Source: Pirellulales bacterium (lineage in GTDB: Bacteria > Planctomycetota > Planctomycetia > Pirellulales > JALHLM01). From it: a stretch of 16,089 nucleotides of DNA. Positions 6,229 to 14,356 of this stretch are shown here, one piece after another (the first letter of the stretch is position 1; each line of letters starts with the position of its first letter). Made by a program: the position numbers and the translations under genes. The stretch spans positions 1 to 16,089 of the forward strand of contig JALHLM010000067.1 of assembly GCA_022844585.1 (NCBI GenBank), given 5' to 3'. Below the pieces are notes generated by a model. That model saw only the letters and a program-made list of their open reading frames with translations, was not told where the DNA came from and did no database searches.

Positions 6229-7326
6229 TCAGCGTTTCTCTTTGCGCTTCTTCTTCGCTGGCTGCAAATCCGGCGCAATGCCCATCGTGGTCCGCAGCCA
6301 GGTGACGAACAGCTCCGCGCGTTCGCGTTCCGACTGAAGCAGGATGCGCTCGTCCGTATCGACTCGGCGTTGCTTGACGAGTACGGCGTACTGGTACGAC
6401 GCCGCGCCTTCGCTATCGACCGTGCGTTCCTCCGTGATCGTGATCTTCTTCACATCTCCGAATCCCAAGGTCAGGGGGGCCTTACGTCCAAACGTTGCCG
6501 GCAATGTCAGACGTTGTCCGAAGCGGTCGATGATCAAATCAGACAGCCCGAGCCAGTTCCGCACAAAGCGCCGCCCACCGAGCCAGAACGTCGTGCCGAG
6601 AATGACGGCCCAGACGCCCAGCATCACCGGCAGCGTGGGTCGCATCCCAGTCAGGCAGCCGACGAGAAAGATCATTGCGAACGACATCCCGCCGAGCGTG
6701 AGCGCCGCGACGAACAGCGCGCCGTGATCGGGTACAAACGCGCGAAGCTCAACACCGTCATCGCGGACGGGCACGCCGCCGGTGTCTTCATGCTTCGACG
6801 CGGGCCGAATCGCGCGGTACGCCATCGCCCAGCCGGTCAGCATCACGAGATTGAACGGCGTGAGAAACATGAGGATGTAAAGGTCGAGCCCCTCGATGCC
6901 GCGTAGCAACACGGCGCGTTCCGGTTGCGTGGGATCGTAATACACCGTGCGCCGGCTGTCGGCCGGAAATCGTTCGACGATCGCCTGGCACCAATTGCCC
7001 TGCGTCTTCACGGTGCTGTGGCGGTACTTGGTTCCCGTGTACTTCTGGCCGGCGACGCGATACTCATAGCTGAGGTCGAGATCATACGAGGTATCATCGC
7101 CACTGGAATCCGTGATCACGTCGTTCTTGAGAATGATCCCGTCCGTCGCCGCATAGGTATAGCTCCATATCTGCCAGGCGGCGGCGGAAAGCATCGCGCC
7201 GTCGGCCAGCAGCGTCAAACCGCTCCAGAACAACATGAATACGCCGCCAACCAGCAAGCCGAGCCCCTTCGACAGCATTGAAAGGATCGAGCGACCACTT
7301 TTCGGTTCTGACAACGTGTCACTCAT
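6229..7326 (-). CDS. DUF3592-type membrane protein
   Basis: From ATG 7326 this is a 365-residue integral membrane protein with four predicted helices, at about 20-40, 148-172, 203-225 and 231-250. The region between the first two (about 60-145) is an extracytoplasmic beta domain with DLSYEYRVAGQKYTGTKY, RFPADSRRTVYYDPTQPERAVL, which is the DUF3592 signature. The C-terminal soluble part (about 262-350) contains a PH-like run of strands (LIIDRFGQRLTLP, KKITITEERTVDSEG, QYAVLVKQRRV), and the tail is Lys/Arg-rich. Function is unknown for the family. An in-frame ATG at 7386 would add 20 residues. The inner start is preferred because the extension is not typical of a membrane-protein N-terminus, but neither start has a good ribosome site. 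Confidence 0.8.
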   Translation of the reverse strand: MSDTLSEPKSGRSILSMLSKGLGLLVGGVFMLFWSGLTLLADGAMLSAAAWQIWSYTYAATDGIILKNDVITDSSGDDTSYDLDLSYEYRVAGQKYTGTKYRHSTVKTQGNWCQAIVERFPADSRRTVYYDPTQPERAVLLRGIEGLDLYILMFLTPFNLVMLTGWAMAYRAIRPASKHEDTGGVPVRDDGVELRAFVPDHGALFVAALTLGGMSFAMIFLVGCLTGMRPTLPVMLGVWAVILGTTFWLGGRRFVRNWLGLSDLIIDRFGQRLTLPATFGRKAPLTLGFGDVKKITITEERTVDSEGAASYQYAVLVKQRRVDTDERILLQSERERAELFVTWLRTTMGIAPDLQPAKKKRKEKR

Positions 7327-7382
7327 AAAGCCGGGCTGTCCGATATCGACGCATGGCCTCCGCGAGGAATCGATCCTCACAA

Positions 7383-7703
7383 TCATACCGCATGAAAAAC
7401 GTCGGGCGGGCGTGTTTGTCGCGGTTTGGGCGATGCGCCGACGTCGAGGAGCAATCGGATCGCCTGCAGCTGATTGTTCAAAACAGCAACCAGAGCGGCC
7501 TGAAGCACCGGTACTCGCAGTCGACCACCGGCGGTTCGCACGCGATCAACGATTGCAGGGTTGCCAAGTCGGCGTCCGCCGCGTCGCGCAACAACACCTA
7601 GACATCATTCCCGCCGCCCCGCGACCAAGGGAGATACTCATCGGTGCGCAGGCCTTCGGGTTGGTACATGGCGGGCAGGTCTTCCGCTGATGCTTGTTTC
7701 ATC
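7383..7703 (-). pseudogene. Ankyrin-repeat gene remnant
   Basis: From ATG 7703 the frame reads MKQASAEDLPAMYQPEGL through WSRGGGNDV and hits TAG at 7598-7600. Past that stop the same frame continues as VLLRDAADADLATLQSLIACEPPVVDCEY. Near 7500-7515 the sense switches frame to QAALVAVLNNQLQAIRLLLD and then VGASP, ending at TGA 7383-7385. The pattern of AAxxxDLxxLxxLI and AVxxNQLxAIRLLLDxGASP is that of ankyrin repeats. With an in-frame stop, a frameshift and only about one and a half repeats left, it cannot be a functional ankyrin protein as read. It is downstream of the RHS toxin and candidate immunity genes. Ankyrin proteins are known as immunity proteins in polymorphic toxin loci, so it may be a relic of an older toxin pair; this is inference. 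Confidence 0.6.
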
Positions 7704-7744
7704 CACCCGGCACAACGGCGTGTCGTGCGGTTCGAGTCGACGAA

Positions 7745-8284
7745 TCAGCGCCGCGGAAATTCAAGGCGAAGTTTGCGAACCGGAATCGGCGATGTAGACG
7801 TGAATTCCAACGACCGACGCACGATTTCGCCGTCCAGATCCCAGAATTCCGGGTGTTGGAATGCCGGCTCGATTCGCGTTGCTTTATCGCGGGGAATCGC
7901 TTCAATTTCCAATGCAACCTGCTTCACTGCGACGATGTCCGTTTGAAGACCGTCATGTGGAATGCAATACGCATTCCATTCGAACACTGGCAATAGCAAC
8001 CGAATTGTTCCCTTCATTTCCATGCGAGCTTCGAGCTTGGCGTAAAGCGCTCCGACCGCCACTTCCACGTCTCGATCGAGAGGCAATGGCGATGCGCCGA
8101 TCAGCAAGTTCAATCGTTGTCCGTCGTCCGACAGCGCGACGTAAGCAGAGTCCGGATAGGCCTTCCGACGTCCATCAAGCGGCACCTGGGCGACGAAAAC
8201 ATCGTGCGCCGTCGGGTTGGCGACCGTATAGGTGATCGTCAATTCGTTGGCATCGATCGACATCGATCCTGTCAATTCAAACAT
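7745..8284 (-). CDS. Candidate immunity protein for the RHS metalloprotease toxin
   Basis: This 179-residue protein starts at ATG 8284 with AAAGG about 8 bases upstream, only 18 bases after the RHS toxin stop. It has no signal peptide or membrane helix. The sequence alternates short strands: SIDANELTITYTVANPTAHDVFV (about 9-31), VALSDDGQRLNLLIGA (about 49-64), then a central EMKGTIRLLLPVFEWNAYCIP (about 89-109) and a LRLEF end. This suggests a beta-sandwich. From memory, proteins with a NELTITYTVxNPT start and a LPLPVxEY-like motif occur beside secreted-effector genes, but I cannot name a family. Position directly after the toxin tip is the main reason for calling it immunity. A binding or inhibitor role is inferred. 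The DNA here is lower in GC than the RHS core, like the toxin tip. Confidence 0.65.
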   Translation of the reverse strand: MFELTGSMSIDANELTITYTVANPTAHDVFVAQVPLDGRRKAYPDSAYVALSDDGQRLNLLIGASPLPLDRDVEVAVGALYAKLEARMEMKGTIRLLLPVFEWNAYCIPHDGLQTDIVAVKQVALEIEAIPRDKATRIEPAFQHPEFWDLDGEIVRRSLEFTSTSPIPVRKLRLEFPRR

Positions 8285-8302
8285 TGGTAACCTTTCGGCG
8301 CA

Positions 8303-11300
8303 TCATGGCAAGTGATTGTGGCCCGTACGTTCCGGCAGGCCTCGTTCTCGCCGATATCCGTTGTCTTCATTGTTGATGTTATCGTACTCTTCTTTGTGCG
8401 GATAACCGGGCTTCGGCGACGGTTCACCGCGCTTATTGTTGCCGGTTGCGTTGTGGGCTGCGTGACCGAGTTCGTGATTGAGTCCAGCATCCGCCGGAGA
8501 ACCCGGCGGTCTGGTTTCGTGCGGATTGTAGTAAACCGTGCTGGGCGCACCAACTCCGGGAGTTGAGGACGGGCCGCCCGGTGTCGCGCACGCGTTGCCA
8601 GGGCTATGAGGATCCCAGTTCTTGACGGTCACGGGATGCGGCGAATTCTTGATCGTTGTCAGTGTCTTATTTCCCGTGTTCGAACTGGCGATTCGATACA
8701 AGTCTTGCTTCACCGCATTTTTGTAAGCTTTGTCGCCCTGGATCACGATTTTCTTGTCACGAATCATCTTGTCGACCATGCGGCGGCTGGCGTTGGTGCC
8801 TCCCGCGGGAACGCGCTCATTCGGCTTCTTTGGCGGCGGCTTGTGGGGCGACTTGCCTTGCGGCGGCGTGTTCGCTGTTCCCGACCGTCTACTCCCCGGC
8901 TTGTTCTTGCAGCCCCTTCGCGATCTCGCCAGGCCCACCAGGTCCACGTCGATCAGCGGGTTATCGACGTATGCGTAGAGATTCAGACCGCCCTCAATGC
9001 CCAACGGATCCTGTTGCAAGTACCGTCCCAGTTCCGGACTGTAGTAACGGAAGCGATTGTAGTGCAGCCCTGTCTCCGGATCGAAGTAGTGCCCCGGGAA
9101 ACGGAGCGGCATCTCGATCGAACTGCGCGGGTTGATCTGCGCCGCGCCATAGGGTTCGAGCCGCGCATCCCAAACCGAACGACCGCCGTCGTCTTCTACG
9201 CGCAATGGCGCGCCGACCTGATTCGTGAACAGATAGTAGCGCCGGCCGGATGCCGGATCCGCGTCGAGCGCCGCGTACTCGACAAACATAAACGGCACGA
9301 GAGCGACTTGATCGAAGTAGATGTACAATCGGACGGTGCCGTCGTGGCGGACCTCGGAGGCCAGCCGGAAATTGTCCCAGTAGTACCTCGTGGTGCGCCC
9401 TTGCCACGTCTTGGTCGTGCGCCGCGCGAAGGCGTCGTACGTCGCCGTCCAAGTGTTGCCGTCCATCTCGACGGCGACAAGCCAATCCAACTCGTTGTAG
9501 CGATAGTGAACGGTGCGATTGCCGGACTGTCGAGAAATCAGGTTGCCGCGCGCGTCGTAGGTGAACGCGGCGCCGTTGGCGCGCGCGACCTGATTGCCCG
9601 GTACAACATGGACGCCGTGCATTGTCGCCTGTTGCAACAGATTTCCGGCCGCATCGAACAGATACGGCTGCGACGTTCCGACTGCAGGCTTAGCTTCGGC
9701 GATCCGTTCCGCGGCGTCATAGCGATAAACGACCGTGCCACTCTGCGAATCGGATTGCTGGAGCAGGCTCCCTTCGGGCGAGTAGAAGTAGTTTCGAAGC
9801 CAAGGAACATCGTTACCGCGCGGGATCGTGGCCTTGCGACGGCACGCGCCGAGGGCGTCGAACCAGGCCAATTCACGCGTGCCGTTCGCCAGTTGACGCA
9901 AGAGCAGGCCGTTCGGACTGATCGTCAGGCGATGCTCGGCGCCAGCGGGATCGACTACGACGTACTCGCCTTCGTCAGCGGTGTCATAAGTGACTTCGAA
10001 GGCGTCGAAGTAGATCGTCTTGGTAATCGAATACCGATCGATCACGTGGACGACGCCCTGGCCGTCGAACTGATCCAGCACCAAGCGGCCGTCGTCGCTA
10101 AACGCGCACGTTACGGCGCCGCGCGGCGTGGTGGCGACGATGATGCGCCCCGACTCGTCGTGCTGGAACTCGTGAGTGTCGCCCCCCGCCAAATGCCAGG
10201 CGAGCACGACGTTGCCGGGCCCGACGTCCCAGCGCACCAGCGCGTGGCCGGCCTGATCGCGCTTCTCGACCAGGTTGTCGGCCGCGTCGTAGCGGTACGT
10301 TTCCTGCAACTGGCCCTGATAGCGAATTTCGACCAGCCGGTCCTTGAGATCGTAACTGAACTCGTGCGTCGTGCCGCCGGGATCGACGACCTTCGTGATC
10401 CGCTCCTGCGCCGAATACGCATACCGCGCGGCGTGATTGAGCGGATCGACTTCCTGTTGCAACAAGTTGAACGAGCCGTACTGGAACCGCCACAACTTGC
10501 CTTCGCTGTCGTGGTAGTCGGACAAGTTCCCGTTGACGTCGTAGCGCCAGCGTTCCGCGCTCCCCGGCCATTGGCGCAATACGGGCCGGCCGAACAAATC
10601 TTCCTGCAATGGACCAGGCGGCGTTTGGCTCAACAGCGTCGGATCGATGCTCGCGTCGTACGTATCGGTATTGCCAAGAAAGGCGTTCAAGACCGCGCCG
10701 CGAAATTGACTCAGTAGCGGATCGTCGCGCTGCGGCGTGGTGATCAGTTCGGGATCCACCAGTTGTCCGTATTCCCACTCCAGGGCCGTCGCCGGCAAGT
10801 CAAACGCCAAGGAATCGTCCGGCTCCGGTTCCAAGTCGCGCAGCGCGAGTACATGACCTAGCGGCGTGATTCGCGCCTTTTGCTCGCCGAGATCGTTGTA
10901 GATCAGCTGCGTGACATTGCCGTTCGGATCGATCTCCTCGACGACGTTGCCTTCCTCGTCGATCGTGAACTTGGTCGCGTTGCCGTACGGGTCGTTGATC
11001 TGCGTAATCGTGCCGAGATCGTCGTAGAAATACGTCCAAACGCCGCCGTCGCCGCGCCGCACGAACGTGGCTTTGACGTCGGGCTGATAATCGAGAAAGA
11101 CTTCGAAGACGCCGTCGTCGGCCCGCGAATGCTCGCAACGCCCGAGCGCATCGTAGGCGAAATGAAACGAGTACCCACGCCGATCCGTTCGCTTCAACAT
11201 CCGGCGCTGCGGATCCCACACGAACCGAATGATGTTGTTGTACGTATCGCGCCCGGCGATCAGGTTCCCGGCGGCGTCGTACTGATACACCATCAACGGG

Positions 11301-11950
11301 CGCTCGCGCGATGGCGCGGTCGGATCGGACAGATACAGCCCCGCGATGCGCCCAGCCGGATCCGTCGCTACGCGAATTGAGCGGCGCTGGGAATCGATAA
11401 TCTCGACCAGCTGATTCGCCGGCGGCGGCGTTGCACTCGCAGCGCCGTTCGTTGCCCGGGGCGGCGGCGCATAACGAAACTCGATCGTCGCGTCGTCGCG
11501 CAACCGCGCTAGCGGGGCCTTCGCCTTGCCGGGGGCGAACTCGAACTCCATGTCCGGTTCGCCTTCTTGCTCGATCGAGTAGTAGTCCGCGCCGAGCCGC
11601 CGCAGCAGCATCCCGTCGCGCGCGGCTTCGTCGCCGTCTTCGAGCAACTCCGGAAATTCGACGGCGCCGCCAAGCGGATCGGTGTAGTGAAAACCGTCGA
11701 GGTCGCGTTCCAGGCTGTGGTCGTACTCGTGCGCATGTCCCCAGCCGAAGCCGCGCGCAGCATCATTGAGCGCGCTGTTGTAGTAGCGCCGCCAATGCAA
11801 AGGGATCTCGCCAGGGAGCGAGAAATCGACCGTCACGTCGGTGTTCGCGCCGGTGACGACGTCGATCGGGTCGCCGACCAGACGATTGCTGTCCAGGCAG
11901 GTGCTCGATTTTCCCGCTGCGCGGTGGGTGAAGCTGAACCAGCTTCGCAT
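8303..11950 (-). CDS. RHS-repeat polymorphic toxin with C-terminal HELGH metallopeptidase domain
   Basis: A 1215-residue protein. Residues about 27-100 form the DUF6531-type N-terminal RHS domain (DPIDVVTGANTDVTVDFSLP, RRYYNSALNDAARGFGWGH). Residues about 200-900 carry many YD repeats such as YDAAGNLI, YDALGRC, YRYDAADNLVEKRD and YDARGNLISR, which would fold into the hollow RHS cocoon. The conserved core ends with RRYYLFTNQVGAPLR, RFPGHYFDPETGLHYNRFRY and the delimiter DPLGIEGGLNLYAYVDNP to GL1007. After this comes a variable 208-residue tip: a Lys/Pro/Gly linker, then GLNHELGHAAHNATG with HELGH at 1159-1163, and NEDNGYRRERGLPERTGHN at the end. HExxH plus the later E/N-x-x-R-x-E-x-GLPxR pattern resembles NleD/Peptidase_M91 effector proteases. 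ATG 11950 is chosen, with GAGG 8 bases upstream, 8 bases after the PAAR gene stop. Longer in-frame sequence upstream is an Arg-rich shadow. Confidence 0.92.
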   Translation of the reverse strand: MRSWFSFTHRAAGKSSTCLDSNRLVGDPIDVVTGANTDVTVDFSLPGEIPLHWRRYYNSALNDAARGFGWGHAHEYDHSLERDLDGFHYTDPLGGAVEFPELLEDGDEAARDGMLLRRLGADYYSIEQEGEPDMEFEFAPGKAKAPLARLRDDATIEFRYAPPPRATNGAASATPPPANQLVEIIDSQRRSIRVATDPAGRIAGLYLSDPTAPSRERPLMVYQYDAAGNLIAGRDTYNNIIRFVWDPQRRMLKRTDRRGYSFHFAYDALGRCEHSRADDGVFEVFLDYQPDVKATFVRRGDGGVWTYFYDDLGTITQINDPYGNATKFTIDEEGNVVEEIDPNGNVTQLIYNDLGEQKARITPLGHVLALRDLEPEPDDSLAFDLPATALEWEYGQLVDPELITTPQRDDPLLSQFRGAVLNAFLGNTDTYDASIDPTLLSQTPPGPLQEDLFGRPVLRQWPGSAERWRYDVNGNLSDYHDSEGKLWRFQYGSFNLLQQEVDPLNHAARYAYSAQERITKVVDPGGTTHEFSYDLKDRLVEIRYQGQLQETYRYDAADNLVEKRDQAGHALVRWDVGPGNVVLAWHLAGGDTHEFQHDESGRIIVATTPRGAVTCAFSDDGRLVLDQFDGQGVVHVIDRYSITKTIYFDAFEVTYDTADEGEYVVVDPAGAEHRLTISPNGLLLRQLANGTRELAWFDALGACRRKATIPRGNDVPWLRNYFYSPEGSLLQQSDSQSGTVVYRYDAAERIAEAKPAVGTSQPYLFDAAGNLLQQATMHGVHVVPGNQVARANGAAFTYDARGNLISRQSGNRTVHYRYNELDWLVAVEMDGNTWTATYDAFARRTTKTWQGRTTRYYWDNFRLASEVRHDGTVRLYIYFDQVALVPFMFVEYAALDADPASGRRYYLFTNQVGAPLRVEDDGGRSVWDARLEPYGAAQINPRSSIEMPLRFPGHYFDPETGLHYNRFRYYSPELGRYLQQDPLGIEGGLNLYAYVDNPLIDVDLVGLARSRRGCKNKPGSRRSGTANTPPQGKSPHKPPPKKPNERVPAGGTNASRRMVDKMIRDKKIVIQGDKAYKNAVKQDLYRIASSNTGNKTLTTIKNSPHPVTVKNWDPHSPGNACATPGGPSSTPGVGAPSTVYYNPHETRPPGSPADAGLNHELGHAAHNATGNNKRGEPSPKPGYPHKEEYDNINNEDNGYRRERGLPERTGHNHLP

Positions 11951-11958
11951 GGTCAACC

Positions 11959-13065
11959 TCACGTGGGGGCGCCGACGCCGGCGCCCGCCCCCTTGAAGCG
12001 TTTTCCCTTCAGCTTCTTCATGAGTCCCTGAGCGATCGCCATCGACGCCGGCAACGGCACGCCGCCGATCAACACGTTGGGCGAGCCAACCAAAATCATC
12101 CCCGGCGTGCCAGTCGGCGGCACGACAGGATCTTTGCCCATCGCCGCGCTGGCCGCCATCGCCGCCGCGTCGGCCGCCATCTGCGCGGCCATCATCGCCG
12201 CGTTCAAACCGTGCGCGGCCGCCATCGCCGCATCGTCCTCGGCCTCCGCAGCCGATTCCGCGGCCTCGCCGGCGATCGCGCCGACTTGCGCCACGGTGCC
12301 GGCGACGCTCGCCACTTTCGCGGCGACCTTCGCCACCTTGGCCAACATCGACGCCTTTGCCGCGCATTTGGCGGCCATCGCGCCGGCGCGGCTCCCGCCA
12401 CCGGACGGTTTGCAATGCATCGTGATATCAATGCCCATCCGCGCCGCCCGGGCGCCACCGAAGAACACCTTCGACGACCCGGTGAAGATTTCATACATCG
12501 GTGGAATGCCGCAACACGTCGGATTCAAACCGATGTCCCCGCAGCGCGCCGCGGGCTTGCTGTTGACGAGGACTTGCAAGCACGTTCCCAACAACACCGG
12601 GCCCATCGGCGGCAGCGGTGTCGGCGGAATCGGCGGCGGTCCGCTTGGCGGATGCGCGATATGCGCGTGCGGCACGCCCAACGCCAACGACGTGATCGTC
12701 GCCGCGGGGAAGCACGGCAACACCGCCGAAATGGAATTCGTCATGCTGGCGAGTTTATCGTCCATCGCGCCGGCGACTTTGCTCGTCACGGCGCCGGCCG
12801 GATTCGCCATCATGCCGGCGATGTTCGCCACGCTCGAAGCTGCGGCAGTGGCTTTCTTAATGTTTTTGGCCAACTCCGCCTTCGGATTGGGAGGCGGCGT
12901 GGGCGCGGGCAACGGCGCATCCGACGCTCCGCCGCCTGCGGCGGACGGCGATGGCGAATTCGACGGACCCTGCGGAGCGGCGCCAGCCGGCGCGCCGCCG
13001 CCAGGCGGCTGACCCGGAGGTCCCCCAGGCGGTCCTCCAGCAGGCGGTGTTGGCGATTTAGCCAC
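11959..13065 (-). CDS. PAAR-like spike-tip protein with proline-rich N-terminus and Ala-rich insertion
   Basis: The 368-residue protein begins with a Pro/Gly/Ala-rich segment (1-62), then a small hydrophobic helical part (65-130). A PAAR-like body at about 117-218 has HAHIAHPPSGPP, CLQVLVNSKPAARCGDIG, MYEIFTGSSKVFFGGARAARMG and DITMHC. H133, H135, H138 and C218 are candidate zinc ligands. A very Ala-rich helical segment (about 226-310) follows, and then PGMILVGSPNVLIGGVPLP at 321-339, which reads like the closing strands of the same PAAR fold. PAAR proteins cap the VgrG spike and connect effectors to it. The GTG start overlaps the TPR gene stop by 8 bases and has a strong AAGGAGG. The RHS gene follows after 8 bases, so co-delivery is likely. 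Confidence 0.85.
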   Translation of the reverse strand: MAKSPTPPAGGPPGGPPGQPPGGGAPAGAAPQGPSNSPSPSAAGGGASDAPLPAPTPPPNPKAELAKNIKKATAAASSVANIAGMMANPAGAVTSKVAGAMDDKLASMTNSISAVLPCFPAATITSLALGVPHAHIAHPPSGPPPIPPTPLPPMGPVLLGTCLQVLVNSKPAARCGDIGLNPTCCGIPPMYEIFTGSSKVFFGGARAARMGIDITMHCKPSGGGSRAGAMAAKCAAKASMLAKVAKVAAKVASVAGTVAQVGAIAGEAAESAAEAEDDAAMAAAHGLNAAMMAAQMAADAAAMAASAAMGKDPVVPPTGTPGMILVGSPNVLIGGVPLPASMAIAQGLMKKLKGKRFKGAGAGVGAPT

Positions 13066-14299
13066 GTGCTGCCTCCTTGAGTTCGCGCTCCACTTCCTTG
13101 AGCCGATCCTGATTGCGCAATTGACGATAAACGCGGCTCAGGTTTTCCAGCGTCGGTCGCAGCCGATGATTCAATTCAAAGCCACGGCACAACACCTCCG
13201 CATGCTCCCAACTCGCCTGCGCGGGCTGCCATTTGCGCTGCTGTTCTTGGCTCAATCCGCGCCATTCCAAGGCTACGACCATGCCGTCCTCGTCCAACAA
13301 GCTTTCGCGAGCCTGGAACAGCAAATTGTAGTAATCCTCCGCGTCCGCGAACTTCTTTTGTTCGTAAGCGATCGCGCCCAGATTCTGCGCAATCGTCGCC
13401 AAAATCAGCGGCTGTTCCGCCACGCCCGCGGGCTGGATCGCGCACTCGAACCAGTATTGCGCCTTTCGCAAATCCTTCTGGCGATACGCCACGTCGCCAA
13501 GGCCATTCATCACCACCGCCTGCATCAGCGAGTTCTCGGCACGGCGATGAAAATCAAGTAGTTGCTTCAATTTCGCATTGGCCTGCTGATGGCGATCGTA
13601 CGCCGCGTCCAACAGCGCAATCGTCAGCAGCGCGTCCATCCGCTCCGCCGAAGGTAATCGCGGGTTCTCGACCACCTTCTTGAGACTTGCTTCCAGCGCC
13701 GGCGGGCTGAAATCGACACGGGTCAATCGCGTGCGTTCCGCATCGACGAGCGGCGAATCCTTGAATGCGAAATCCGCTTCGGCGCGAAAGATCAACCGCA
13801 GCCCGCGCATCCACGGCTCGATGTCGCGCGTGCCGTGCGGCGCGCACGACGACACCAGTTCCATGTAGGCCCGCCGGTTTGCGATCTTGGCCGGAAACAT
13901 GGCCCAGACCATGCGATGCCCGCTCTGCGGCGGCACCAGTGTGCGAGAAAAGTCCATCAACTGGTGCAATCGCCTCGGCGGCGGTCCCTTCGCCGCCAGT
14001 AGCTCCGCGGGCAATTCCGGCGGCAAGTCTTCCTCGCCCCGCATCTCCGCGCTTTCGCGAGCGATGCGCAACTCTTCTTGGAATCGCTTGCCGACTTGCG
14101 TGACGAACGACTCCGCGTCAGCGAAATCGTCGGCCAGGATCAACATTAAATCGGACGGCGAGGCCCGATCCAGGTCGCGCAGCACCTTGGCCGCGATGCC
14201 GACGTCCGGCTCGGCGCACGACGCCACGAGCAACAGATCGTCGCGCTGATCGACGAACGTCTTGAACTCGCGGGTCAGCCGGTCGATGAGATCACGCAT
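13058..14299 (-). CDS. TPR protein, probable effector adaptor/chaperone
   Basis: This 413-residue protein has no signal peptide or membrane segment. The N-terminal 80 residues (DDLLLVASCAEPDVGIAAKVL, SPSDLMLILADDFADAESFV) look like an alpha/beta fold without a Walker A motif. I do not recognise the family. The middle part (about 105-200) is also unassigned. The C-terminal half is built of TPR-like helix pairs at about 256-290, 296-330, 340-372 and 378-410, with A-x-x-x-G-D-x-A-Y-x-x-x-x-x-x-x-A-x-x-W/Y spacing. It sits between vgrG (57 bases upstream) and the PAAR gene (8-base overlap), the place where loading adaptors or chaperones of spike-borne effectors are found. A chaperone or adaptor role is inferred from context and the TPR fold. 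ATG 14299 lacks a clear Shine-Dalgarno. Confidence 0.75.
   Translation of the reverse strand: MRDLIDRLTREFKTFVDQRDDLLLVASCAEPDVGIAAKVLRDLDRASPSDLMLILADDFADAESFVTQVGKRFQEELRIARESAEMRGEEDLPPELPAELLAAKGPPPRRLHQLMDFSRTLVPPQSGHRMVWAMFPAKIANRRAYMELVSSCAPHGTRDIEPWMRGLRLIFRAEADFAFKDSPLVDAERTRLTRVDFSPPALEASLKKVVENPRLPSAERMDALLTIALLDAAYDRHQQANAKLKQLLDFHRRAENSLMQAVVMNGLGDVAYRQKDLRKAQYWFECAIQPAGVAEQPLILATIAQNLGAIAYEQKKFADAEDYYNLLFQARESLLDEDGMVVALEWRGLSQEQQRKWQPAQASWEHAEVLCRGFELNHRLRPTLENLSRVYRQLRNQDRLKEVERELKEAARG
13072..13078 (-). promoter_or_regulatory. Strong ribosome binding site for the PAAR gene
   Basis: AAGGAGG on the minus strand ends 6 bases before the GTG at 13065 and lies inside the last codons of the TPR gene. 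It fixes the GTG start and suggests translational coupling across the 8-base overlap. Confidence 0.7.
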
Positions 14300-14356
14300 G
14301 AGGGTCGCTCAAGAAAGCCAGTACACTAGCAATTCCAGACGTGCAGTAACTGCCGA

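Noticed and set aside
8606..10717. 703-residue plus-strand open frame
   Set aside because: It lies antisense to the RHS repeats, has no recognisable domain, and is explained by the codon bias of the opposite strand.
11951..12415. Long upstream extension of the RHS reading frame (155 extra residues)
   Set aside because: The extension is Arg/Gly-rich low-complexity sequence read out of frame across the PAAR gene. The ATG at 11950 has a ribosome site and begins just before the DUF6531 region.
12077..13012. 311-residue plus-strand Ala-rich open frame
   Set aside because: Mirror image of the Ala-rich and Pro-rich PAAR gene, with no ribosome site or family motif.
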